DNA of 33,613 nt, from the NCBI RefSeq assembly GCF_010548465.1, contig NZ_JAAGMD010000625.1, positions 1 through 33,613 on the forward strand, written 5' to 3'. This document shows positions 1 through 6,922 of the stretch, piece after piece. Origin of the DNA: Streptomyces sp. SID14436. Lineage in GTDB: Bacteria; Actinomycetota; Actinomycetes; Streptomycetales; Streptomycetaceae. The notes beneath the pieces were generated by a model that did not search any database, was not told where the DNA came from, and saw only the letters and a list, made by a program, of their open reading frames with translations. Both the position numbers and the translations under genes were made by a program. Position 1 is the first letter of the stretch. Each line of letters starts with the position of its first letter.

Positions 1-663
1 GGCCTCCCCGCCGGGGCCGGGCAGGCCGGCGCGGCCGGAGCGGGTGGCGCGGTCGTAGGCGGCGCGGGCGTCGTCCGGAAGGGAGTTCAGCAGGCGCCGG
101 GCCGCGGCGAGTTTGCGTTCGACGGTCTTCTTGTGGCCGGCGACGGCCTTGCGGCTGCGTTCGAGTTCGCCCAGCTTGCGGGTCGTCTCCGCGCGGTCCT
201 GCGCCAGGGTGCGCAGGGCCTTCTGCAGTTCGCGCAGCCGGCCGGCCTGGCGGGTGCTGACGCGGTCGAGGACGGAGGCCTTGTCGAGGTAGTCGTCCGG
301 GTCGGCGGAGAGCAGCAGTTCCAGGGAGGGGTCGAGGCCGCCGGAGCGGTACTGGGCGCCGGCCAGTGAACCGAGCGCGTCGCGCATGGAGTTGACGCGC
401 TCCTGCTGCCGGGCCAGGTCGTCCTGCGCGGTGCGGACCTGCGCGCGGAGGGTGCCGGCGCGTTCGTCGGCCGCGTTGTACGCCTCGGTGGCCCGCTCGG
501 CCTCCTCGTAGAGGCGGTCCACCTCGGTCCGGGCGTCGTCGTGCGGTGCTGCGGCGGCCGGTACGGCGCCCAGGACGGCGGCGGCCGCCGAGAGCAGGCC
601 GACGGCGACGGTGGTACTCCGGTCGGAGCCGGAGGACGGTGCAAGGCGGCGATGGGACCCCAC
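1..663 (-). CDS. NlpC/P60-type secreted hydrolase, N-terminal part (cut by window edge)
   Basis: The visible 221 codons run off the left edge, so the catalytic domain is not seen. I chose the GTG at 661-663 because a purine-rich AAGGAGAG-type RBS lies about 9 nt upstream. The N-terminus has basic residues, a hydrophobic Ala/Leu/Val stretch (about residues 18-38) and an Ala-rich cleavage region, so it is probably secreted. The rest is a long coiled coil with the segment LSADPDDYLDKAS, nearly identical to the same segment in the next gene. By that similarity the missing C-terminus is inferred to be an NlpC/P60 peptidase cutting peptidoglycan stem peptides. The paralogue next door and the conserved coiled coil make the family likely; the activity is not visible here. 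Confidence 0.8.
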   Translation of the reverse strand, partial: MGSHRRLAPSSGSDRSTTVAVGLLSAAAAVLGAVPAAAAPHDDARTEVDRLYEEAERATEAYNAADERAGTLRAQVRTAQDDLARQQERVNSMRDALGSLAGAQYRSGGLDPSLELLLSADPDDYLDKASVLDRVSTRQAGRLRELQKALRTLAQDRAETTRKLGELERSRKAVAGHKKTVERKLAAARRLLNSLPDDARAAYDRATRSGRAGLPGPGGEA

Positions 664-861
664 GGGAAGCCGCTCTCCTTCCGCTGACGGACGGGAAACG
701 CGGCAGACAGTAACCCCGCGGTGGTGGGGCGGCCAACGACCCCGGCGGGCACGCACGGTGACGCCCCGCCTCCGACGCAGGTCACAGGCGGGGCGCGGGC
801 CGTACGGCGACGGCGGGATTCCCCCGAACGGGGGCACCCCGTCCCGGTGCCGGGTCATGGC

Positions 862-888
862 GTCCGGGGCCCGGTGTGCGGGCCGGAC
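862..888 (-). terminator. Probable terminator downstream of NlpC/P60 gene
   Basis: The inverted repeat GTCCGG-GG-CCCG / CGGG-CCGGAC has a 5-nt loop and lies about 36 nt after the stop of the upstream minus-strand gene. A second hairpin, CCCCCGAACGGGGG (821-834), follows. Neither has a clear T-run, which is common in Streptomyces. Confidence 0.5.
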
Positions 889-923
889 GGCCGGGCGTCA
901 GGGGCGCGGCGGTGTCTCCCGGG

Positions 924-1964
924 TCAGACGCGGACGCCGAACATGAAGGGGCCGCCGATGGTGTTCATCGACTCGTAGCGCACGACGGTGCCGGTGCGGG
1001 GGGCGTGGATGATCTGGCCGTTGCCCGCGTAGAGGCCCACGTGGTGCAGGTCGTTGAAGAAGAAGACCAGGTCGCCGACCTTGAGGTCGCCGACCGAGTA
1101 GATCCTGGTGCCGGCCCCGGTCTGCGCCTCGGAGGTGCGCGGGATGCCGACGCCGGCCTGGGCGTAGGCCCAGGAGGTCAGGCCCGAGCAGTCGAAGGAG
1201 GACGGGCCGGTGGCGCCGTAGACGTAGGGCGTGCCCAGCTTGCTCTGCGCGGCGGCGAAGGCGGCGGCGGCGCGGCCGGAGCCGGCCGGAACGTTGGCGG
1301 AGAGGGCGTCGCGCGCGCTGGCGCGGGTGGCGCGGTTCTCCTCCTCGGCGAGCTGGGCCTTCTGCTCGGCGGTGAGGCTGTTGAGCAGCTTCTGCGCGGA
1401 GGCCAGCTTGCCCTGGACCTCCTTCTTCTTCTTGCCCAGTTCGGAGCGGGTGGAGGCGAGGTCCTTGAGCTTCTCGGTGGCCTCGGAACGCTGCTGGGCG
1501 AGCTCGCGCTGCTTCGACTGGATCTTCTTCAGCCCGTCGACCTGCTGGGTGCTGAGCTGGTCGAGGGTGGAGGCCTTGTCGAGGTAGTCGTCCGGGTCGG
1601 CGGACAGGAACAGCTGCACCGAGGGGTCGATGCCGCCGCTGCGGTACTGGGCGCTGGCCATCGTACCGAGGCCGTCGCGCAGCTCGTTGAGCTCCTGCTG
1701 GCCGCGGGCGACGTTGTCCTGGATGGTGGAGATCTCCTTCTGGAGCTTCTCCTGCTTCTCCTTGGCGCCGTTGTACTTCTCGGTGGCCTGCTCCGCCTGC
1801 TCGTAGAGCTTGTCGACCTTGGCCTTCACCTCGTCCTTGCTCGGCTTCTCGGTGGGCGCGGCGTTGGCACCCTGCGAGCTCAGGACGACGGCAGCTGCTG
1901 CAGCGGTGGTGAGCACGGTCACACGTGCGCGGTTCGGCTGCTTGGGACGACGGTGGGACGCCAC
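924..1964 (-). CDS. NlpC/P60 family peptidoglycan endopeptidase
   Basis: This 346-aa secreted cell-wall hydrolase is expected to cleave within peptide stems of peptidoglycan. The GTG at 1962-1964 is preferred over an upstream ATG because AAGGAG sits about 8 nt before it and the protein then begins with a normal signal peptide (basic residues 5-14, hydrophobic 15-30, Ala-rich end near 36). Residues about 40-215 form a coiled coil. The NlpC/P60 domain covers about 235-346 with the catalytic triad C259 (FDCSG), H308 (HHVG) and H320 (IIHAPRTG), all present. Coiled coil plus C-terminal NlpC/P60 is the RipA/CwlO-like arrangement, in which the coiled coil often restrains activity. It is tandem with a paralogue at 1-663 but separated by 260 nt and a hairpin, so separate transcription is likely. 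Confidence 0.93.
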   Translation of the reverse strand: MASHRRPKQPNRARVTVLTTAAAAAVVLSSQGANAAPTEKPSKDEVKAKVDKLYEQAEQATEKYNGAKEKQEKLQKEISTIQDNVARGQQELNELRDGLGTMASAQYRSGGIDPSVQLFLSADPDDYLDKASTLDQLSTQQVDGLKKIQSKQRELAQQRSEATEKLKDLASTRSELGKKKKEVQGKLASAQKLLNSLTAEQKAQLAEEENRATRASARDALSANVPAGSGRAAAAFAAAQSKLGTPYVYGATGPSSFDCSGLTSWAYAQAGVGIPRTSEAQTGAGTRIYSVGDLKVGDLVFFFNDLHHVGLYAGNGQIIHAPRTGTVVRYESMNTIGGPFMFGVRV

Positions 1965-2282
1965 GGAGGCGAGCTCCTTCTTCCTCCAGCCGCCTACCGA
2001 CACGCCGGTGGGCGGGGGCCTCCGCCGTCGCCACCCCATGTGAACGATCACCCGAGCGGAGGTTCGAGGCCCGACCCTAGTGATTCTCTTGTGATCAGTT
2101 CAAATCCCTGGACCCGAAATCTCCGTCACAGCGCGTTTCTTTGCCATGAACTCACGTGCAGTGATATGGAGCTGACACTACGTTGCGTGACGATCCCCGC
2201 CAATTCGGGCAATCGGCGGGTACGTTGCGGTTGGGGCTTAGGGTTCTGATGGGGCGTAGGGGCGCTTTACGGCCGGCGGGCC
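1965..2282. other. Intergenic leader/promoter region of NlpC/P60 gene (318 nt)
   Basis: This non-coding stretch has lower GC than its neighbours and should hold the promoter and leader of the NlpC/P60 gene. It contains an imperfect inverted repeat, CCGCC(A/G)ATT, at 2197-2219, which may terminate the upstream nuclease gene. I looked for the c-di-AMP (ydaO) riboswitch that precedes some Streptomyces wall hydrolase genes. I did not find its conserved core, although GGTAGGCGG just before the RBS is reminiscent of its 3' end. Confidence 0.5.
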
Positions 2283-3632
2283 TCACGCCTTGGAGAACCG
2301 CTTCAGGAGCACCGCGGAGGCCACCGGCCGGGCACCCGCGCGGGCCACCCCGTCGGCGACCTCGCGGTCGGTGGAGACGACGATGACCGGCCTGCCGGGC
2401 GGCTCGGCGCGCACCAGCTGGCGGATCAGCTCGTCGGCGGTGACGCCCGGCTTGGAGAACAGCACCCGCACCCCGCGCGGCGGCGCCAGCAGCACCGGCG
2501 CGGCCAGTTCGGCCCCGTCGAAGACGCAGGTCACCTCCGCGCCGGTCTGCGCGGCCACCTGGGCGAGCTGGCCCAGCAGCCGCAACCGCTGCTTCTCCAG
2601 GGGCATCTGGGGATAGCCGGTCTTGGTGACGTTGTAGCCGTCGACGACGAGATGGGCCTGCGGGAGGGCCAGCAACTGGTCGAGGATCGCCGGGTCGTCC
2701 TCGGACAGCGCGCGGGCGGCGATGTCCTTGGGCGTCATCCGGCCGGGCTCCACGGCGTCCACGGTCTCCGCGGGCCGCACGGACACCGGGGGCAGGGCCA
2801 GTTCGCGCCGGAGCCCCTGGGCGGCCTCCAGGACGGTGTCCAGCAGCAGCCGGACCCGCATGTCCTCGACGCTGCGTCCCTCGCGGGCGGCGCGACGGGC
2901 GGCCTCCAGGGCGGCCTCCGTCTCGCCGAGGCGCGCTTTGATCCGCCGGGTCTCGCTCTCCGCGGCCGACACCTGCGCGTGGCTGTCGGAACGGACCGTC
3001 TCCAGCTCCGCCTGCACTTTGCGCAGGGCCGCCTGACCCCGTTTGACGTCGCTGAGCGCGGACCGCAGTTTGCGGTGCAGCGACTCGGCCTCTTTGCGCG
3101 CCGCGTCCAGTTCGGAGCGCAGCCGCTCGGTCTCGGTGCGGGTGTGCTCGCGGGCGCGCGCGAGCTCGGCGCGCAGCCGCTCCAGCTCCGCCCGGTTCTC
3201 CTCGTCGGCGCGCTCGGCGTCGGCGCGCTGGGCCTCCTCGCCGGCCGCGGCGACCAGCTTCACCCAGCCGGCCGGCCGCAGCACGTAGGCGGCGGCCGCC
3301 ACGTCCAGGGGGTCCGCGGCCGGGGGCGGCGAGCCGGAGTCGAGGGCACCGGTCAGCTCCGGCTGGGCCTCGCGGAGCTTCTCCCCGATGCGCTGCCGGA
3401 AGAGCGGGTCGGTCTCCAGGGCGGAGGCCATCGCGTTCCCGGCGAACTTGATCCGGCGGTTGGGCGCGAAGCGCGCGTACTGTCTCAGCTGGGCCGGCAG
3501 CTCGCCGACGGTCAGCCCGCCGAAGCCGTCCGAGACGATCTGGACGACCCGGCGGCGCACCCCGTCGGGCAGCGGACGGTCGAGCACCTCAGCGGCGCCG
3601 TCCTGCGGCCCCCCGCCCGTGGTCTCCACCAT
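2283..3632 (-). CDS. NYN/PIN-like domain (YacP/Rae1-type) putative endoribonuclease with coiled coil
   Basis: This 449-aa cytoplasmic protein has a mixed N-terminal domain (1-125), a long charged coiled coil (about 130-250), a linker, and a C-terminal NYN domain (325-449). The NYN acidic residues are visible: D331 and N334 in LVVDGYNVTK, D372 in CVFDGAE, D400 in GVTADELI and D422 in VVSTDREVADG. NYN/YacP proteins are metal-dependent RNases; Bacillus Rae1 cuts mRNA on the ribosome. The N-terminal extension and coiled coil make it much longer than YacP (about 170 aa), suggesting a partner or oligomerisation role in actinobacteria. The start is the ATG at 3630-3632, with a weak RBS. The substrate is unknown. 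Confidence 0.85.
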   Translation of the reverse strand: MVETTGGGPQDGAAEVLDRPLPDGVRRRVVQIVSDGFGGLTVGELPAQLRQYARFAPNRRIKFAGNAMASALETDPLFRQRIGEKLREAQPELTGALDSGSPPPAADPLDVAAAAYVLRPAGWVKLVAAAGEEAQRADAERADEENRAELERLRAELARAREHTRTETERLRSELDAARKEAESLHRKLRSALSDVKRGQAALRKVQAELETVRSDSHAQVSAAESETRRIKARLGETEAALEAARRAAREGRSVEDMRVRLLLDTVLEAAQGLRRELALPPVSVRPAETVDAVEPGRMTPKDIAARALSEDDPAILDQLLALPQAHLVVDGYNVTKTGYPQMPLEKQRLRLLGQLAQVAAQTGAEVTCVFDGAELAAPVLLAPPRGVRVLFSKPGVTADELIRQLVRAEPPGRPVIVVSTDREVADGVARAGARPVASAVLLKRFSKA

Positions 3633-3697
3633 CCGTCACACCCCAATGCCTGTGTGCCACCCCGCGTACGGGGTCACCGTCAGCGGAGCCTGCCCCC

Positions 3698-3937
3698 TCA
3701 GGAGCCGGCACCCGGCCTGTCCACGAGTTCCACCTGGTCCACGGCGTTGCACCAGCGGCACCGCACCGATTCGATGGTCTCACTGAGCACCTCGCGCTCC
3801 TCGACCTTCGGCTCGCCGGCCAGGTCCAGGTGGACGTACTCGACGACCTTCGAGGAGCGGGTCACGTCGAAGCGCGTGAGGTTGCCGCAGAGGGTGCAGC
3901 GCCACCGGGTGGCGGCGGTCGGCAGGGGAACCGTCAT
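3698..3937 (-). CDS. Small zinc-ribbon-like protein, 79 aa
   Basis: Two CxxC pairs are visible, C14/C17 (CTLCGN) and C60/C63 (CRWCNA), separated by a charged 40-residue middle. That is the layout of a small zinc ribbon. There is no signal peptide or membrane segment. It begins with an ATG preceded by a GGAAGG-type RBS about 12 nt upstream. It lies 65 nt upstream of the NYN nuclease on the same strand, so the two may be co-transcribed, and it is divergent from the rhomboid gene. I do not recognise a named family. Zinc binding is inferred from the cysteines only; a nucleic-acid or protein-adaptor role would be a guess. Confidence 0.75.
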   Translation of the reverse strand: MTVPLPTAATRWRCTLCGNLTRFDVTRSSKVVEYVHLDLAGEPKVEEREVLSETIESVRCRWCNAVDQVELVDRPGAGS

Positions 3938-4095
3938 CGTGGCTGTTCGCCTTCCTTTCCGGTCTCCGGGGCGCGCCGGGCACCCCGGTGGGTCAGGGTC
4001 GTAACCCTACGGCCTGGCGGGTCCCCGCCGCCCGCCCGTCCACGGCGGCGAGGCGGTCTGCGTGGTTGCGTCCCGTTGCGTCATGCTCTGTGACC

Positions 4096-4830
4096 ATGGT
4101 CCGCAACTGGAGACCCTCACTCGTCCGGGCGGTCCGGCTGCCGTCGGCGCCGGTGACCCACACCCTCGTCGCCGTGTGCTGCCTGGTCTTCCTGTTCGGC
4201 CCGGCCTCCGGGCTGAACCCGGCCCACGGGACCGGGGAGGAGCTGCTCGCCGTGCAGCGGGCGTACTTCCGGCACTGGGGGGTGATCCCCGCAGACCTGT
4301 TCGACGGGTCCCTCCGGGCGGCCCTCACCCCGGCCACGGCCCTGTTCGTGCACGGCAGCTGGGTGCACCTGCTCGGGAACATGCTGTTCCTCCACGTCTT
4401 CGGCACGATGACCGAGGCACGGATGGGCCGCGCCCGCTTCACCCTGTTCTACGTCTGCTGCGGGTACCTCGCCCTGCTCGGATACGCCCTCGCCGACACG
4501 GGCTCCCCGCAGTCGGTGGTGGGGGCGTCGGGGGCGATCTCGGCCGTCCTGGGGGCGTTCCTCTTCCTGTTCCCCCGCGCCCGGGTGACCAGTCTCCTGC
4601 CGTTCCTGTTCTTCCTGCCGGTCCGCTTCCCGGCCTGGGTGGTGCTGCCGTTCTGGGCGGGGCTGCAGTGGCTGGGGGCGGGGCGGGCGTCCGACGGGCC
4701 GGGGGTCGCCTACCTCGCGCACCTGGTGGGCTTCGGCCTGGGGCTCGCCTGCGCGTGGGTCTGCTCCGGGCGGACGACTACAGTGAGGGCCACCCCTGCT
4801 CCGGCTCCCGAGGGAGAGAACCAACCGTGA
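4096..4830 (+). CDS. Rhomboid family intramembrane serine protease
   Basis: This 244-aa polytopic membrane protease is expected to cut transmembrane substrates inside the bilayer. The catalytic dyad is S145 in GASG and H209 in AYLAHLVG. The structural motif HLLGNMLFLH (91-100) is also intact. About six hydrophobic helices are seen (20-36, 84-104, 115-132, 139-160, 165-192, 204-224). I start at the ATG at 4096; an in-frame GTG lies two codons earlier, and the longer upstream frame looks non-coding. CATGCT at 4082-4087 could be a -10 element giving an almost leaderless mRNA. The stop overlaps the next gene's start by 4 nt (GTGA, 4827-4830), so the two are translationally coupled. The substrate is unknown. 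Confidence 0.92.
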   Translation: MVRNWRPSLVRAVRLPSAPVTHTLVAVCCLVFLFGPASGLNPAHGTGEELLAVQRAYFRHWGVIPADLFDGSLRAALTPATALFVHGSWVHLLGNMLFLHVFGTMTEARMGRARFTLFYVCCGYLALLGYALADTGSPQSVVGASGAISAVLGAFLFLFPRARVTSLLPFLFFLPVRFPAWVVLPFWAGLQWLGAGRASDGPGVAYLAHLVGFGLGLACAWVCSGRTTTVRATPAPAPEGENQP

Positions 4831-5108
4831 TCACCGCGATCGTCCTCATCAAGACCAGCGTGGACCGGATCCCCGAGATCGCGGAGCGGATCGCCGCGCT
4901 GGACAGCGTCAGCGAGGTCTTCTCCGTCACCGGCACCTACGACCTGATCGCGATGGTCCGGGTCCGGGAGCACGAGGACCTGGCCGAGGTCATCCCCGGC
5001 CGGATCAGCAAGATTCCCGGCGTCGAGGGCACGGACACGCACGTCGCGTTCCGCACGTACTCCCAGCACGACCTGGAGGCCGCGTTCGCCATCGGGCTGG
5101 ACAGCTGA
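4827..5108 (+). CDS. Stand-alone Lrp/AsnC ligand-binding (RAM) domain protein
   Basis: This 93-aa protein is only the alpha/beta ligand-binding domain of Lrp/AsnC regulators. The conserved GTYDLIAMVRV stretch (36-46) is present and the N-terminal helix-turn-helix is absent. Such domains form dimers or higher oligomers and bind amino acids or other small molecules. Without DNA binding it may act as a sensor, an enzyme partner, or a modulator of full Lrp proteins. It starts at a GTG that overlaps the rhomboid stop by 4 nt, with GAGGGAGAG upstream as RBS. The coupling is clear in the sequence; the functional link to the protease is inference. Confidence 0.9.
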   Translation: MITAIVLIKTSVDRIPEIAERIAALDSVSEVFSVTGTYDLIAMVRVREHEDLAEVIPGRISKIPGVEGTDTHVAFRTYSQHDLEAAFAIGLDS

Positions 5109-5165
5109 CGCACCCGCCGGGCGGGACCGGGGGATGGCGGCCCCCGTCCGGTCCCGCCGGCCGGG

Positions 5166-6566
5166 TCAGGCGGCGGAGGTGTCCGGCACGCAGCGGCCGT
5201 CCACCGTGCGGTAGGTCCAGCGGGCCCCGTCCCGGACGAGTTCCCGCACCGCGCGCACGAACCGCTCCACGTGCTCGTCCGGGGTGCCCGCCCCGAGGCT
5301 GACCCGGACCGCGTTCAGGGCCCGCTCCCCGGCCGCCGCGTCCGGGGCGCCGCACTCGCCCCGGTGCCCCGCCGCGCCGCCCAGCAGCTTCCGGACCAGC
5401 GGGTGGGCGCAGAACAGGCCGTCCCGTACGCCGATGCCGTACTCGGCGGACAGCGCGGCGGCGAAGTGGGAGCTGCTCCAGCCCTCGACGACGAAGGAGA
5501 GCACGCCGACGCGCGGGGCGTCGTCCCCGAAGAGGGACAGCCACCGCACCTCGGGCACGTCCGCGAGCTCCTCGCGCACCCGGCGGATCAGCCGCTGCTC
5601 GCGGGCGACGAGGGTGTCGAACCCGGCCTCGGTGAGCGCCCGGCACGCCGAGGCGAGGGCGTGCACGCCGATGACGTTCGGTGAACCCGCCTCGTGGCGG
5701 GCGGCGTCGGTGTGCCACTCCACGTCCACTCCCCCGTCCGCGCGCCGGCCGACCCTGCGGCTGGCGCCGCCGCCCGCGAGGTAGGGCTCGGCCGTGCGCA
5801 GCCAGTCGGCCCGGCCGGCCAGCACCCCGGAGCCGAAGGGGGCGTACAGCTTGTGGCCGGAGAAGGCCACCCAGTCGACGTCCAGGTCCCGCACGCTCAC
5901 CGGGTGGTGCGGGGCCAGCTGGGCGGCGTCCAGGACGATCCGGGCGCCGTGCGCGTGGGCGGCGGCGGCCAGTTCGCGCACCGGCCACAGCTCGCCGGTC
6001 ACGTTGGAGGCGCCGGTGACGCAGACCAGGGCGGGCCCGTGGGGGTCGCGGTCGGCGAGGGCGCGCTCCAGGGTCTCGACGGCCTGCCGCGGGCTGTCCG
6101 GCGCGTCGAGGACGGTCACGTCGCGGCGGCTCCAGGGCAGCAGGGCCGCGTGGTGCTCGGTCTCGAACACGAAGACGCGGCAGTCCTCGGGCAGGGCGGA
6201 GGCGAGGAGATTGAGGGAGTCGGTGGTGGACCGGGTGAACACCACCTGGTCGCCGGTCCGGCAGTCGAGGAAGGCGGCGACGGTCCGGCGGGCGCGCTCG
6301 AACAGGTCGGTGGAGAGCTGGGACAGGTACCCGGCGCCCCGGTGGACGCTGCCGTAGTACGGCGCGTAGGCGGCCACGTCGTCCCAGACCCGCTGGAGGG
6401 CGGGCGCGCTGGCGGCCTGGTCGAGCGCCGCGTAGGTCACCTCCCCGCCGGTGACGAGCGGAACGGTGACGTCCCGCCCGAGGACGGGCAGCGGGGCACA
6501 GCCGGCCGGGTCGGCGGCGGTGTCGGCGGTGACGGTCGTGGCGGGGGCGGCGGTGGCAACGGACAT
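5166..6566 (-). CDS. Class V aminotransferase-fold PLP enzyme, SufS/CsdA-like cysteine desulfurase
   Basis: This 466-aa PLP enzyme of the cysteine desulfurase/selenocysteine lyase group would remove sulfur from cysteine or a related substrate. The PLP lysine is K239 (FSGHKLYAP), with D213/Q216 (VLDAAQ) contacting the cofactor. C386 in LFCAHPL aligns with the catalytic cysteine segment of SufS (CAQPL). The first ~40 residues are a non-conserved Ala/Thr-rich extension. The start is the ATG at 6564-6566 with GGGAG upstream; the longer open frame is the non-coding leader. The gene is alone behind a SAM-IV riboswitch, which ties it to sulfur amino-acid supply and predicts shut-off at high SAM. No suf genes adjoin it, so the true substrate or acceptor is open. 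Confidence 0.85.
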   Translation of the reverse strand: MSVATAAPATTVTADTAADPAGCAPLPVLGRDVTVPLVTGGEVTYAALDQAASAPALQRVWDDVAAYAPYYGSVHRGAGYLSQLSTDLFERARRTVAAFLDCRTGDQVVFTRSTTDSLNLLASALPEDCRVFVFETEHHAALLPWSRRDVTVLDAPDSPRQAVETLERALADRDPHGPALVCVTGASNVTGELWPVRELAAAAHAHGARIVLDAAQLAPHHPVSVRDLDVDWVAFSGHKLYAPFGSGVLAGRADWLRTAEPYLAGGGASRRVGRRADGGVDVEWHTDAARHEAGSPNVIGVHALASACRALTEAGFDTLVAREQRLIRRVREELADVPEVRWLSLFGDDAPRVGVLSFVVEGWSSSHFAAALSAEYGIGVRDGLFCAHPLVRKLLGGAAGHRGECGAPDAAAGERALNAVRVSLGAGTPDEHVERFVRAVRELVRDGARWTYRTVDGRCVPDTSAA

Positions 6567-6670
6567 GGCGAACTCCCGTACGCGGCAGGCGGATCCCCCG
6601 GGCGAGCGGCGACGGCTCGAGCCCGGTGGTGAGGGGAAAAGAGGGGATGCGGAGGCGGGGCTCTGTGGCC

Positions 6671-6691
6671 CTAGCTCATTCGCTTGCTCAT
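6671..6691 (-). CDS. Mini-ORF (6 codons, MSKRMS) between riboswitch and desulfurase gene
   Basis: The sequence is ATG AGC AAG CGA ATG AGC TAG, preceded by a perfect GAGGAG at 6698-6703 with 6-nt spacing. This is a stronger translation signal than that of the downstream gene. It lies straight after the SAM-IV aptamer and its 3' hairpin. CGA is a rare arginine codon in Streptomyces. It may be a leader peptide that reports translation-initiation control by the riboswitch. Translation is not proven. Confidence 0.5.
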   Translation of the reverse strand: MSKRMS

Positions 6692-6711
6692 GCCGGGCTC
6701 CTCGACGACCA

Positions 6712-6735
6712 GGACCCCTGGTTCGCGAGGGGTCC
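6712..6735 (-). promoter_or_regulatory. 3' hairpin of riboswitch, just upstream of the mini-ORF RBS
   Basis: A perfect 8-bp stem GGACCCCT/AGGGGTCC with an 8-nt loop (CGCGAACC) ends 8 nt before the GAGGAG RBS. It is either the last helix of the SAM-IV fold or its expression platform; no T-run follows, which favours translational over transcriptional control. Confidence 0.6.
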
Positions 6736-6852
6736 GCGCTTGCCGTGGACCTTGCTGTCCACGGCCTGGTCCTCACCCGGGGCACCCCGCCACGGACGGA
6801 GGGTTGCCGGACAGCCGGCCGGGGCCTGATGGCTGTCACTCATGACCTGGAC
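6712..6852 (-). promoter_or_regulatory. SAM-IV riboswitch
   Basis: Read on the minus strand, the leader starts GGTCATGAGTGACAGCC and continues with GGCTGTCCGGCAACCCTCC, GGCGGGGTGCCCCGGGTGA and GACC closing the first helix. A perfect 9-bp hairpin GCCGTGGAC/GTCCACGGC (6742-6765), GGCAAGCGC and a second hairpin (6712-6735) follow. I recognise these blocks as the conserved core of SAM-IV, a SAM-binding riboswitch typical of Actinobacteria with a SAM-I-like binding site. It controls the downstream desulfurase-like gene (5166-6566). The family match is from memory; exact ends are approximate. Confidence 0.93.
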
Positions 6853-6873
6853 AGGAACGTACGGGAAGAAATC

Positions 6874-6909
6874 GGGGTCCCGCAACCCGTGTCCGGATCG
6901 CGGGACCCC
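6874..6909 (-). terminator. trpD terminator
   Basis: A perfect 10-bp stem GGGGTCCCGC/GCGGGACCCC with a 16-nt loop begins 13 nt after the trpD stop and is followed on the minus strand by GATTTCTT. It separates trpD from the SAM-IV-controlled unit. Confidence 0.85.
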
Positions 6910-6922
6910 AGGGGCGGTCCGC

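Noticed and set aside
821..834. CCCCCGAACGGGGG as a separate regulatory element
   Set aside because: A short G/C hairpin is expected by chance in this composition; at most it supports the terminator next to it.
2197..2219. Hairpin as a firm terminator of the NYN nuclease gene
   Set aside because: It is imperfect, 64 nt past the stop, and has no T-run. It could equally be part of the next promoter, so it is only mentioned.
876..2249. Long plus-strand open frame (457 codons)
   Set aside because: It is the antisense shadow of the NlpC/P60 gene, low-complexity in Leu/Gly/Ala, caused by the codon bias of the real minus-strand gene.
1965..2250. Possible c-di-AMP (ydaO) riboswitch upstream of the NlpC/P60 gene
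   Set aside because: The context and GGTAGGCGG near the RBS are suggestive, but the conserved core blocks I know are not present in order. A covariance-model scan would decide.
5166..6839. N-terminally extended desulfurase (557 aa)
   Set aside because: The extension is translated from the SAM-IV riboswitch and leader. The ATG at 6566 with GGGAG fits the family.
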